64,000 nt of DNA from Meghimatium bilineatum (lineage: Eukaryota; Mollusca; Gastropoda; Stylommatophora; Philomycidae), in the NCBI GenBank assembly GCA_034231615.1, contig CM067302.1, positions 6,883,501 through 6,947,500 on the forward strand, in the 5' to 3' direction. The notes below the pieces were generated by a model, which did not search any database, was not told the origin of the DNA, and worked only from the letters and a program-made list of their open reading frames with translations. Both the position numbers and the translations under genes were made by a program. Below are positions 22,424 to 32,985 of this stretch, piece after piece (position 1 is the first letter of the stretch; each line of letters begins with the position of its first letter).

Positions 22424-22672
22424 TAATGAATGCAGTAATAAATTCATTTCAAGATGCAGATATCAATGAGGCTGAGAACGTACACATACAGAGAATATTA
22501 GAAATGGGAGTATCTAGAAGTGAGGGAAGGAAAAGTAAATTATTTGAAAAGTTTCAAAGATCGCACAATCAACACCTGACCGGGATTTTACATACACTGG
22601 GATGGCTGCTGGAGCGGAGGATGGAGCACTTAAGGGAATGCCCCACGTTCTGTGAAGCCAGTTTCTAATTAA

Positions 22673-22860
22673 GAATCAAGGAACTGTGAATTATATGACA
22701 ACTTGATGTATTTGTCTAAACATCCCTTTTTTATGTTGCTTGTTTTTGTCCCAAAGAAGACTTCTTAGTCGAACTGTCCTCTATTTTTGTTGATGGTGTT
22801 AATGTTTTGTGTACTTTAACATTGGCAACACTTCTTACATATTTATATTTTCCCCCTTGT
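22673..22860. other. Short unassigned intron sequence
   Basis: Between the LINE F end and the 28-bp array; no feature seen. Confidence 0.4.
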
Positions 22861-23619
22861 GTTGCCCCAACCCTCACATCTCTAGTGTGTTTCCCCAACC
22901 CTCACATCTCTAGTGTGTTGCCCCAACCCTCACATCTCTAGTGTGTTGCCCCAACCCTCACATCTCTAGTCTGTTGCCCCAACCCTCACATCTCTAGTGT
23001 GTTGCCCCAACCCTCACATCTCTAGTGTGTTGCCCCAACCCTCACATCTCTAGTGTGTTGCCCCAACCCTCACATCTCTAGTGTGTTGCCCCAACCCTCA
23101 CATCTCTAGTGTGTTGCCCCAACCCTCACATCTCTAGTCTGTTGCCCCAACCCTCACATCTCTAGTGTGTTGCCCCAACCCTCACATCTCTAGTGTGTTG
23201 CCCCAACCCTCACATCTCTAGTGTGTTGCCCCAACCCTCACATATCTAGTGTGTTGCCCCAACCCTCACATCTCTAGTGTGTTGCCCCAACCCTCACATC
23301 TCAGTCTGTTGCCCCAACCCTCACATCTCTAGTGTGTTGCCCCAACCCTCACATCTCTAGTGTGTTGCCCCAACCCTCACATCTCTAGTGTGTTGCCCCA
23401 ACCCTCACATCTCTAGTGTGTTGCCCCAACCCTCACATCTCTAGTGTGTTGCCCCAACCCTCACATCTCTAGTCTGTTGCCCCAACCCTCACATCTCTAG
23501 TGTGTTGCCCCAACCCTCACATCTCTAGTGTGTTGCCCCAACCCTCACATCTCTAGTGTGTTGCCCCAACCCTCACATCTCTAGTGTGTTGCCCCAACCC
23601 TCACATCTCTAGTGTGTTG
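22861..23619. repeat. 28-bp minisatellite, about 27 copies
   Basis: The unit GTTGCCCCAACCCTCACATC plus TCTAGTGT is very homogeneous, with a recurring AGTCTGTT variant that is roughly regularly spaced. It ends about 80 bp from the donor of the Ig2b exon. Confidence 0.95.
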
Positions 23620-23702
23620 GGTTGTTCTCAGACATTGCAGAGTCAAACCTCAACATCACAATGGTGCTCTTATTAACATCACACAACAAAATATCAACAT
23701 AC

Positions 23703-23822
23703 CATTTGCAGAGACCTGTGACAGTGTTGCCATTCTACTGGTCCTAGACTTGCCTGGAACTTCAGCCTCACAAGCATAAGTGCCATAATCTGCAGGTGAC
23801 AGTGGGCCAATCTCTAGCAAAC
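23703..23822 (-). CDS. DCC/NEO1: Exon: second half of Ig domain 2, netrin receptor
   Basis: 120 bp, phase 1 to 1, acceptor CTACTTACAG, donor AATG|GTATGT. Encodes GLLEIGPLSPADYGTYACEA with the F-strand cysteine in TYAC, then the G strand SRTSRMATLS. The pattern L.I..L...D.G.Y.C.A..P...R matches DCC/neogenin Ig2. It is the shortest exon here. The donor sits only about 85 bp from a 0.76-kb tandem array of 28-bp units in the downstream intron. Confidence 0.85.
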
Positions 23823-23929
23823 CTGTAAGTAGATTGACAAGTTCATAGGTAATCAGATCAAATTATGGCAAGCAACGACAGGCAGAGATTGTAAACTTCA
23901 GGAAAGATTAGTATATATGTGTCAAAACT

Positions 23930-24160
23930 ATGGAGTCCAGCGCAGAGGTAAAAAGCACCTCTTGGACGACCAGAGTACCAGATTGAATTTCTGATACAGG
24001 AAATTGTGCATGTAGACAGCTCAGGAAGCAATTTTAACATATTGAATGTAACATATTGAATGTAACATATTGAATGTAACATATTGCCCTGAAAAATCAC
24101 GACAGTAAAAAAATGCTGGGTCGATCATTACATCCTAAACAGAATGTTAGACCAAAAACA
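23930..24160 (+). mobile_element. SINE, family S1
   Basis: tRNA-like head with A box AGCGCAGAGGTAAAAAGCAC and a degenerate B box (AGATTGAATTTC). Body GAAAAATCACGACAG and ATGCTGGGTCGATCATTACA, as in the S1 copies. An 18-bp repeat (ACATATTGAATGTA) expanded inside at 24035-24085. Confidence 0.7.
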
Positions 24161-24284
24161 CTGTGTAATCAACTCATTGCGGCTCGACTCTCTGATGTAA
24201 CTTGCTATCTTCTGATACAATTAGAATATTTGTCCATGTTACTTGGGCTCAAAACCAGAGTAATGAATAAACTTGCCATATGAC

Positions 24285-24345
24285 ATGCATGTCATAGGAG
24301 GTGACTAAGGAGGTTTGGTTCACTGCAATAATGTTTCAATCAATC
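24285..24345 (+). repeat. Core of the 1-170 interspersed repeat
   Basis: GCATGTCATAGGAGGTGACT followed by AAGGAGGTTTGG matches the antisense core at 1-170 and 57280-57440. Confidence 0.55.
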
Positions 24346-24439
24346 AAGTGCCATAGGCGATCATGTATCTTCACAACTCTGTGTCTCTTGTGTTGTTAAT
24401 AAGTTCAGTGTTGTTTTTTGCCACAGTGACAACTCATCT

Positions 24440-24525
24440 TAATATGACGAAAGAACTACTAAGAGAAATAAAGATCAGGCAAATAAAATATTTTGGACAC
24501 ATTAAAAGAAATGACACCTGACGGT
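24440..24525 (+). mobile_element. LINE family H scrap
   Basis: KELLREIKIRQIKYFGHIKR followed by NDT and a stop; matches 12220-12300. Confidence 0.75.
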
Positions 24526-25075
24526 TTTGACGAACTCTCATCTTTATTTGGAGATGCTGTTAGTGAAGTACGGAAGAATGCGTGAGCAATAGTTGCTAGG
24601 TGATTTGGTGCAGTTGAGCGGACTGGTTTAATTCCCGTTAGTCTAAAGAATGTTTAAAAATTGTCCTCTGGCTTCCTACTTAAATATACTTGTATAAGCA
24701 ATTATTTGAAGCAAAAATGTTACTGTCTACATATGTTATCCATGTTTACAAGAAGACATATCGGCCCTTGTATAACTAATGCGGATATTATATGTTATAT
24801 GTTTGTTGTTACTGAGGATATTTCAATACCTGTACGGGATGTTTGTTGTTGTAAAAGTCATTGTCTCGATTGGTCTGTTCGGGTGACCTTGAGTGCACGG
24901 TTTGAATGTCTTGATGAAATCGCATCTTTTTCTGGAGATGCGGTTAGAAAGTACGGAAGAGCGCGTGTGCAATAGTTGCTAGCAAATTTGGTGCCGCTGA
25001 ACGGACTGGTTCAATTACCGTTAGTCTCAAGAATTTTAAAAAAATTGTCCTCTGGCTTCCTACTTAAATATACTT
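24507..25075 (+). repeat. Pair of about 190-bp direct repeats
   Basis: 24507-24690 and 24890-25075 share TTTGGAGATGC.GTTAG, AGTACGGAAGA and GTCCTCTGGCTTCCTACTTA, offset by 382 bp and roughly 80-85% alike. The sequence family is unknown; no lasting open frame. Confidence 0.75.
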
Positions 25076-25725
25076 ATTTCTGACATGCTATGTTTCACGT
25101 AATATCCTCTGTATACAGGAAGAAAAGAACTGTTGACATTACACATCCTTGTCTGACGTCCATCTTATCTTTTGGAATTCACTTTTTGTCAACTCCCATA
25201 CCAGCTGTTTGTTTCCAGTACATATTTCTTGCTATCTTTAGATCTTTCCCATCAACATTGAGTTTCTAACAATTTTTATCATTTATGAATACTTGAATGC
25301 TTCACCTTGTCAAATGTTTGACTATAATCTATGAAGTACAAGTACAGGTCATTTTGTACTTCTATTGCCCTCTCCATCAATGTTATTATTATATATAGGG
25401 CATTTCTTGTGCCTTCTCCTTCCACAAATCCGCATTGCTCTTCTGCAATTTTAATTTTCCTCTTATTATTCTTGTGAACGAAGTAGGATCTTGGTCATCT
25501 GGCACATAAGGCTGATTGTTCGGTGGTCTTCACATTCTATTGCACCAGGCTTCTCGGTAACGTAATGAATATTGATTGCAATAAATCAGATGAATATCGC
25601 CCACTGTTATAGATGTCATTTAGCATTTTAATGATTATTTCTATGCCACACTCCCTCAGCACTTCTAATTCTTCCTTTGTAATATTATCTGGTCCAGGAG
25701 ATTTATTGTATTTCAAATGTTGTAT

Positions 25726-27095
25726 GGGGTGCAAAGGGAATGCAATGCTCTAGGCGGACCCAGGGTTAGCAGATAACTAAGATCCCAAATGTACCTCCTT
25801 GAGTGCACCCTGGTAACAGAAATACAACAGCTCGAGCTGATTCTGGCCAAATAATTTGGGGATCGTGTCCGAGAATGTGGAGGAAGCAGATGGAAAGAGA
25901 TTTGACCGCAAAAGAGACAGACAATATCTCTGACACCATTTGCATCACCACATACAGCGACACTGCCAACATACAGTGACGCCTGTTAGTCCAGTTCGAA
26001 CATTGGAGGGGCGGCCAATGTAAAAGACACATAAAGGTGGTTGCATGGAGAGAAACAAATACATGTCATAATGAGTACAATGACACAATGAAAGGGCAGA
26101 ACAGCGCCAGAGGGCACCGCGAACTGCAAATGAAAAGTTCTTAGGAAAGGGGAACTATAAGCTCTGTTAGCTCGAGACGAGCTTCTAGTTACCTGTGATC
26201 CTTATAAGCAGAGACCCAGACCCATTTATGGGCGCTCGGAAAAGCAAATAGACCTAAACCAACTCTAATGTCGAGCTTTCCTATACCAGAAATATGCTAG
26301 AGAAGAGAAAGGGTTCTGAACCAGATGGGCTTAGGCAAGAAGGGGACAACGATAGCAGTCCTGGCCCAACTCTAATGTCAAGATTTCCTATATATTGGAA
26401 ATACACTTGCAGAGAGAAAGGGTTTGGTACCTCATGGGCTCAGGCAAAAAAGGGACAATGATTTAGCCCTGGCCCAACTCTATTGTCAAGCATTCCTATA
26501 CCGGAAATACGCTTGCAGAGAGAAAGGGTTCAGTACCTGATGGGCTCAGGCGCTATTGGGACAAGGCCGCTCAGCTTGAGAATGCCTTGCTCTCAAACGC
26601 GTGCTGTGAGACTCAAACTTGTACGAGGGGTTCACGATGTCTGTGAACGACGCCTCGGTAGGAGGGCGAATGAGCCAGTGTCCAACTCTTCCGGCGAATT
26701 CTTCCTCATACGGAACTAGGCTCGCGGATGAGAAAAGATTCAGTACTCGATGGACACAGGCAGAGTTCGTCCAATTGCACGAGATGGGTTTAGAGACGGT
26801 GGGGCACCTCGTACCAGATAGACGTGCTCGACAAGCGTCTTGGCGAAGAGGCACTTCACACCAGCGTGCCCGGCGACAGATACACAGGCTGTCACAGACT
26901 AGGGACCAAACCCGAAATAAAGGAATGACGAAAACGGATGTGCTGGACCTCGGACGTCCTGACCACAAGTGGCCAACCGGGGTGCAAATAATCACAGTTT
27001 TACTGTGGAACTTGCAGCACAACGTACTTCACGCTCCCTGGCGAAAATCACACGAAATATTCGTTGTGGTTATTTGAGAGCGAACGCTGAAGAAG
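25726..27095 (+). mobile_element. Composite non-coding retroposon E, copy 2
   Basis: 1,370 bp between perfect 11-bp duplications AAATGTTGTAT (25715-25725, 27096-27106), inserted in LINE D. Aligns along its length with copy 1 in the same orientation. The central block has about three ~105-bp units (26265-26560), one more than copy 1. The AAAC tail is replaced by GAAGAAG. Confidence 0.88.
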
Positions 27096-27439
27096 AAATG
27101 TTGTATAGCATCTTCCGCCTCCGCAGGGGCTTTCGTTGTTGTACTGTATGTCTGTTTCATTTCTACTATCTTTGTAAAGTTCCCTAATGTATTCTTCCCA
27201 TCTGTGCATGATTTCATTTTCTCTTATTAACATATGCCCTTGCTAAGACTTCAGGCAGTCTTGTGAAATTGTCTTCTACCTATTAATTCATTTATTTGTT
27301 TATCTGTAATTCTGTCTCCTGAATAAAACTCACTGTCTTTTGTAGTTCATACAGTGGCCCATAGAGCTTTGATTCCAGTGTTGTTTTCTCTGGCCAATAT
27401 GTCTGCCTCAGCATTTCATGCTCAGAACACTATTGAAGT

Positions 27440-27945
27440 ATATGTTTGGCACTCTATGCTGCCTGTCCACATGTACACATGGCTGTGTTGCCAATCTTGA
27501 ACTTTGTATACATGTGACTGCGGAGTCGGTTGTGTCCTGTTCTGAGGCGTAGAATTATAACTTGTTCTGATCTGTTCATAATGTGATAGTCATCTTGTGT
27601 TGGTGTTTGTGGCTTTCTTATTGACTTGATCTGTTTTTTTTCCCTGATGGTAGGTGATTGGTATATCTGGTTGGTCTTCAGCAGCACCTTCCTTAGCCAG
27701 TTGGTCTGCTTTTTCATTTTCTGGTATTCCACAGTGAGAGGGTATCCACTGCATGGTTACCCTATACTGGTACAACAATTCGCTAAGTATTTTTTTCAAG
27801 TCTGTTAGTTTTCCAGGCTGGAGAGCTTGAAGCACTGACCTTGCATCTGTCAGGATGCAAGATTTCTGGTTCTGGAAAATGTGAATATCTTGGAGTGAAA
27901 GGATAGTTTCTTGTATTGGTTGATTTCCTGTCTTCTCCATTGAAT
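27440..27945 (-). mobile_element. LINE family I fragment: RNase H and C-terminal region
   Basis: RNase H motifs: D in SCILTDARSVLQAL, then VTMQWIPSHCGIPENEKADQ. Followed after a frameshift by GHNRLRSHMYTKFKIG and CTCG, the usual end of Jockey/I-type LINE ORFs. Lies within LINE D, presumably by insertion; no clear duplication found. Confidence 0.8.
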
Positions 27946-28886
27946 ATGGGGGTACGGTTTCTGCTGTTTATGATTGTCGAGGGATTATAACTCTCATCTC
28001 TTATTTTCATTGCTTTTATACTTTTGAAGAAGTTTCTTGGTCTTTTGCTGCATATGTCAGACAAGTATTCACCATATTTTTTACCCGTAATTTTCTTTTG
28101 TTTGTTTGCTCGTTTGACATTTATTCTTTCTAAATGATACTGAACATAATCCTTTTGATTACCTGTTGATACCCATATTTTGAATGTTTCCTTCTTTTTA
28201 CTGATTGCATGTTTGATTTCCTCATTCCACCAAGCAGTTCTTTTACACCCCTCCATTTTGTATTTGGCGCCACATAAGGTTTTTAGATTATTTGTCATTG
28301 ATGTTTTGAAAATTGCCCATTCGTTACGTATGCTGTCAATCATAGTTGGTAGTTTTTCATAAATTTTAGTCATTGCTTGGTGTAGATTGTTTCTTATTGC
28401 TGTGTCCTGTAGTTTACGAAGGTTCACACTTCGGTCTTATGTTTGTCTAGTTGGTTTCTTCATGTACTGTATGTGTCTTAGTTGTATTCTTTCTCATCTT
28501 CTCTCTTCTTGTCTAAAATACCACCTACTCCATTTCTGTTGGGTCTCCTGAGTATATTATTTTGAAGTATTTCGATGCTATGCTGCCTGCCCTCAACCAT
28601 CTCATTTCACATAATTCAAGTATGCTGGCATCCATTCTTCTCATTTCTTGTTCATGGTTTTTTAATTTCCTTAAATCTATCAGGGTTGTCACATTCCATG
28701 TTGCGATGGTGATGGTATTTCTGGGAACTGCGATCGGAATGAAGTCTGTGCCATCTTGAAGCATGATTCTAGAACATAACCCCTGTAGTTTGTCATAGCT
28801 TTCAGGAGGAAATCGTTTAACGAATAGCACACAAAGAAAACCTACGCCACTTTTTATCTGAAGTAAAATATTGATAAAAGTAGATA

Positions 28887-29228
28887 ATGATTTCTGAAGA
28901 CCAATGCTTAAGCTTCTGGGATGAAATCTACCCTAATATCTGCAGCATGCATCTAGATTGCAAGAAAGTTAAACCAGTGTCACTTTTTGAGCAGAAGACT
29001 GTCCATCTCCTGGCAACTGCTGGTCGCATTGAGGCAAACAGTCACCTACTAGCACTTGCACAAACTCTGGATAACCTCCCCAGCAACCACAAAAAAATCA
29101 CTCATCTGGAGCTGAAAGTCAACATGTGCAGACTGGCAAAAGGTACAAGAGTGTCAATAATTCTGGATGATGTCATATCACAATTCAAAAACTGTCACAG
29201 AGTGAACCATCACACTTTCCTTCCATAG
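28887..29228 (+). CDS. Unrecognised 113-codon open frame
   Basis: Starts MISEDQCLSFWDEIYPNICS and contains LLATAGRIEANSHLLALAQT and HLELKVNMCRLAKG; helical, with no stop and no low-complexity sequence. I do not recognise the family. It lies just outside the 5' end of LINE D, opposite in strand, in the receptor gene's intron. It could be an exon of a nested gene, a processed-gene fragment or chance. No promoter or poly(A) signal was convincing. Confidence 0.3.
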   Translation: MISEDQCLSFWDEIYPNICSMHLDCKKVKPVSLFEQKTVHLLATAGRIEANSHLLALAQTLDNLPSNHKKITHLELKVNMCRLAKGTRVSIILDDVISQFKNCHRVNHHTFLP

Positions 29229-29287
29229 CACGATAAAATTCTTGATAGGGTGTTTGACACAGAAAGAAAACAATGTCTTGGCCAGTG

Positions 29288-29426
29288 TTACGTCCTAGAC
29301 CCTCACAATCTCTGAATCCCCAATAGTTTTCTAGAACTAACAGCAGTCTGCCTCAGTATCCTCACAATCTCTGAATCCCCAATAGTTTTCTAGAACTAAC
29401 AGCAGTCTGCCTCAGTATCCTCACAA
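29288..29426. repeat. 65-bp tandem duplication
   Basis: CCTCACAATCTCTGAATCCC ... CAGTCTGCCTCAGTAT occurs twice in succession, nearly perfectly. Confidence 0.9.
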
Positions 29427-29894
29427 TTGCAATTCTCTTCAGATTACTCATTCCCCTCCTAATACCAGTTTTACCATTCTCTCTCAGATTATCCACTCAC
29501 CTCCAACTGCAGTCTCACTTAGATTATCCATTCAATTCCTATGGCCAGTTTCCTCACAGCCTCTCTCACTACTACTTTACATGTTAGATAGACTTTCATA
29601 TTAAAGGTATATCCCATGGCAGCAACCTGCCGTCTGGGATGAAGATAACTCTTCATGTACTAAACTGCAGCAACTATTAGGTGGGGTGATCAGTTTCCTT
29701 CCTTGCTGTCTTTATCTCCCCTAACTCATGCGCCAGGTACTCATTAACAGCTGAGTAGACTGGAGGATTGGTTGTGTCAAGTAAGAAATAACAACCCAGA
29801 TTGATTTTTTTTCATTTTGAACTTGGCCCGCTGTAAACCGGTGATAGCATGCAAACTCACTATCAACTAGGCTACCACACTCCTCAGACTTGCA

Positions 29895-29991
29895 TATTAA
29901 GTCCTGGCATAAGTCTCTGAGACACCTTATACCAAGAAATAGCTGCGTTGGGTTCACCATGAATCAAACATTAAAATGCTGCTGCATCATT
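29895..29991 (-). pseudogene. Damaged partial copy of the Ig2a exon
   Basis: About 97 bp closely match 30027-30121 inside the Ig2a exon, including the CLIHGEP and ISWYK coding stretches. The glutamate codon before the cysteine has become a stop (TTT TAA TGT), and no acceptor or donor is kept. A further 35-bp scrap of the exon's donor end is at 29568-29602. Looks like local duplication followed by decay. Confidence 0.8.
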
Positions 29992-30009
29992 GACTCACAA
30001 CTACTTTAC

Positions 30010-30174
30010 CTGTTGGATAGACTTTCATATTAGGTCCTGGAATAAGTCTCTGAGACCCCTTATACCAAGAAATAGCTGCTTTGGGTTCACCATGAATCAA
30101 ACATTCAAATGCTGCTGTGTCACCTGGAGCCAGATATAAATCCTCAGGCTGTGCTTCAAAATGTTTGGGAAGGT
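30010..30174 (-). CDS. DCC/NEO1: Exon: first half of Ig domain 2, netrin receptor
   Basis: 165 bp, phase 1 to 1, acceptor TTTCTTTAG, donor ACAG|GTAAAG. Encodes LPKHFEAQPEDLYLAPGD, cysteine in AAFECLIHGEPKA, tryptophan in AISWYKGS, then the C-to-D strands up to YPTG. It corresponds to the first half of DCC Ig2 (F..Q...V....GD...L.C...GEP.P.I.W). A damaged partial copy of this exon lies immediately downstream (29895-29991). Confidence 0.88.
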
Positions 30175-30180
30175 CTAAAG

Positions 30181-30724
30181 AAAGAAAAAAACATTGATCA
30201 TTAGCAAAGCAAGATTAAAAGCCAAAAACTATGATAAACAGCAAACACTAAATACAAAACATGATAAAAAAACAACACAATGATAAAAAAAAAAACACGG
30301 ATAGAAAACACATACAATTATAGAAATTAAACACTGTGATAAGCAGCAATCACTAAACAGCAGGCACTATGAAACAGATATTTTTAAGAGATCAATAACA
30401 AATACTGATATAATTGTATGTAACAAGACACATAAACATCATATGGGAGTTTTTATTTATATTACATTGAGAGACACACTTTTTTTAGTGCTTCAGAAAT
30501 TAAATCTGTTTCTGTGTATACTTGACATGAAAATGGCACTAGTTTTTCCTTATCAGGTCTTGTTTTTATAGAAATAGTCCCTAAGTTTCATATATGATTG
30601 CTTGCCTGGGTAGGTTTTATGAAGAAGGGGCCTTTACCATTTACACTTAACCCCCTCCTGGCTCTCTTGATTAGTTCCAAGGGAAAGACAATATTCATGG
30701 AAACAAGTAGAACTAAAGGATATG
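30181..30724. other. Intron sequence upstream of the Ig2a exon
   Basis: A-rich with several runs of A and GATAAAAA; no element recognised. Confidence 0.45.
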
Positions 30725-31005
30725 CCAGAAGATGGTTTAATTATGTTTGTCTGCAGTTATAGAAGACATATGCCCATAATTAATAGGACTTTATTCATTA
30801 CATTTTTGATTACTGTTGTGGTTTTCATTGATCACTATTTATATACTGGGAGTCACATGACAAAAATAGCCAAGGCAACTCCAAGTATACAAATAGTGAC
30901 CAATGAAAATAATGATAATAATCATAAATGTAACGAATGAAGTTCTAATTAATTCTGTGCAGAGGTCTTCTATAACCACAGACACATGGTTTAATACACC
31001 ATCCA
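30725..31005. mobile_element. Palindromic hairpin MITE
   Basis: About 280 bp that fold back almost entirely. Left arm GGTTTAATTATG...TATAGAAGACAT...GATCACTATTTATATACT pairs with AGTATACAAATAGTGACC...GTCTTCTATAACC...CATGGTTTAATACACC, with a loop near 30863. Pairing is about 80% by eye. Intronic, 550 bp upstream of the Ig2a exon. Confidence 0.8.
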
Positions 31006-31239
31006 ATGTCTCCCCTCCAGATTTTCTGTAGGAGTTTACTCCTTTAGCCTAAGGCACTCTCCTGCCAACCCATAAGGAATTGGGTGAATAAGTAAGATAG
31101 AAGACAAAAGTAAGAGATATTAATATGATTATAGTATACATAACATGTGTATGTCTGTATCTTACAAAACTACACAAACTAGACTTGATGGATAAAAGCT
31201 GGTGCCATTTTCAGAATCTATCTATCTATCTATACACTG
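31006..31239. other. Short unassigned stretch with (TCTA)n
   Basis: Contains TCTATCTATCTATCTATACA at about 31217-31236; otherwise nothing. Confidence 0.4.
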
Positions 31240-31640
31240 TGGACCTTGTTTGTCTTGTGGCATCAGGGGTGGAAGAGATCTCTGGAGATGGCCTTCTTGT
31301 GTGCTTTTTGTAAGCTTGTTCCTGTGGCTTCTGTGGCTTCTTTGATTTCATTGATCCATCTTTTACATGGTCTGCCTCTGGCTTTATAGCCATTATGTCT
31401 ATGTGTCAGGGCCATTTGTGGCATGCTATATGTCGGTAGTCTGGAAGTGTGTGAAAACCACTTGATCTGTTGTCTTTTGATGTGTTCCACTACTGGTATT
31501 GTTTTGGTTATCTGTCTGATGTTATCGTTTCTAATTCTATCTCTTAATGGCACTCCAAGTATTCTTCATAGACAAGTCATTTCTGTTGTCACTATTTTTC
31601 TTTTGTCTTGAGCTAATAATAATAGTCTTGTATAATGCAA
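31240..31640 (-). mobile_element. LINE family C2, C-terminal fragment
   Basis: LRDRIRNDNIRQITKT, HIKRQQIKWFSHTSRLPTYS, then GYKARGRPCKRWINEIKEA and the terminal HKKAISRDLFHP. 5'-truncated. Same subfamily as 7885-8335 and 63700-64000. Confidence 0.88.
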
Positions 31641-31979
31641 CTTTAGTGTCTATGTTTACATTTTTGTTCAGAATCAGAAGGTCAAATATACCCAGAAACA
31701 GATACTAAAATCAAGGCACAAACAAATCTGTTTTGTTGATCTGTGCTATCAACTAACACAGAACTGGAAGGATTTTCATGTATTTGGAAAGATTGAATAT
31801 GAAGTCAAAACAATTTGCTCATGTTGCCAGATTCCAGATATCCTGAAAAAAGTGTTGATGTCCTCATCAAACCTATAACCCCTCAAGGTCATAACAATAC
31901 CACTCTGGAAACATCAACACAAAAATCCTGCTATGCCTCTCTGTTCTCAGATCTTTGTTTTTAAGTGTAAAAAATCTGA

Positions 31980-32330
31980 ATCCTGTCCAGTCTTTAATAT
32001 TATCAATCATACTTTCTTTGAACCTCTTCCACCTTCAACTGTTCCCTGTAGGATAGTTTTGGAGATGGAATCATGTGTCTTCACATAGTCAAACCACACA
32101 TTTGTGACGTTTATCCACTACCAAGAGATTTGATTTGGTTTATCTGCAAGAATATTTATTGTGCTTCTCCATTATATGTTGGTTGTATGTTCTGTTTATT
32201 GGATGCACAGTATTGATCTGTAACACTGGTTTTCAAAAGCCTGTATTCTTCTCTCCATTTCTGCTGTAATTGTCCAACACTCACATCCGTACAAAAGAAA
32301 TAATTATTGTTAGAGATTTATATAGGTTTT
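31980..32330 (-). mobile_element. Decayed LINE C-terminal fragment
   Basis: FLYGCECWTITAEMERRIQA (about 32300-32240), then VTNVWFDYVKTHDSISKTIL and TVEGGRGSKK (about 32105-32010), the characteristic thumb-to-end region of APE-type LINEs. Confidence 0.7.
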
Positions 32331-32839
32331 ACCACTTTCAACACTCACAGTGGGTACATAGTCAGAGGACAACCAGAAAAAATATAGTCTAAAGAAATGC
32401 AGAGATATCAGAGGCTATGAAAATGACTTAACACAATACTTACACAATGGTTCATTGGTGGAAGAAGGCACAAAAGGTATTATGTGAAAACAGATGAAGG
32501 AATCTGAGGTTTTGAACTGAGTGCAATCATCAGGAACTTATAACTAATTCTATATTAGAACCAGTGTTGAAAAACAATGTGTAACGTCCATACGAGACAG
32601 AGCTAATATGGAAATGTATTTATCAGTGGATGAATACAAGTGTTATGTGGCCAATAGTGCACCTAAAAAACTAATGTTGTGTGGCTAAAGTCAAAATTAT
32701 TTCAAAGTAAATAATGACAAAATTAAAATTCATTCAAAACAAAGAAGGAAAAGTTAAAATTAGTTCAAAGCACACGATAAAAACATGAAATCCTTTAGAA
32801 TCAAACTAGGAAAAAGACAAAATTCTTTTGAAGCAAACG
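32331..32839. other. Intron sequence, no recognised feature
   Basis: Contains small degenerate repeats (CAAAGTAAATAATGACAAAA and TTAGTTCAAAGC types) but no gene. Confidence 0.4.
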
Positions 32840-32960
32840 TGGTTAAATTTGAAATGATTAAATCTGTATTGTTGTATGGCTCAGAAACATGGAAAACAAC
32901 CAGAATAACAGCCAGGCAACTCACATTTTCATCAATGTATGCCTGTATAGCAGTTTGAAG
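32840..32960 (+). mobile_element. LINE scrap with LLYGSETWK motif
   Basis: MIKSVLLYGSETWKTTRITA on the plus strand is a LINE thumb motif; it is abutted at once by the large 28-bp array. Confidence 0.6.
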
Positions 32961-32985
32961 TTGTACAATAAGATCACCAAAGATC

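Larger units (their letters stand above)
20570..22672 (+). mobile_element. LINE family F copy split by a LINE C insertion
   Basis: An open frame from 20622 to 21584 holds the RT thumb (LSVIEYGLGLL, KVQNEAMRAVLGCTRD), the linker, and a well-kept RNase H: D in IIYTDDSI, E in RMEIEGV, D in VILTDFQS, and PGHAGVRGNKIANLLA. The C-terminal part resumes at 22432 (ILEMGVSRSEGRKSKLFEKF) and ends at 22668. The two halves are separated by LINE C. Confidence 0.9.
25080..28830 (-). mobile_element. LINE family D, near full-length but interrupted copy
   Basis: Minus-strand order: endonuclease start ITIATWNVTTLIDLRKL and LELCEMRW (28525-28830), EN-RT linker with TAWWNEEIKHAISKKK (27950-28427), MHRWEEYIRELYKD (about 27190), RT finger NKSPGPDNITKEEL (about 25690), YLYFIDYSQTFDKVKH (about 25325) and RQGCVMS (about 25105). 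Frameshifts are many. Interrupted by LINE I RNase H sequence (27440-27945) and retroposon E (25726-27095). The thumb and 3' end are missing; compare 20030-20560 for that part. Confidence 0.85.
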
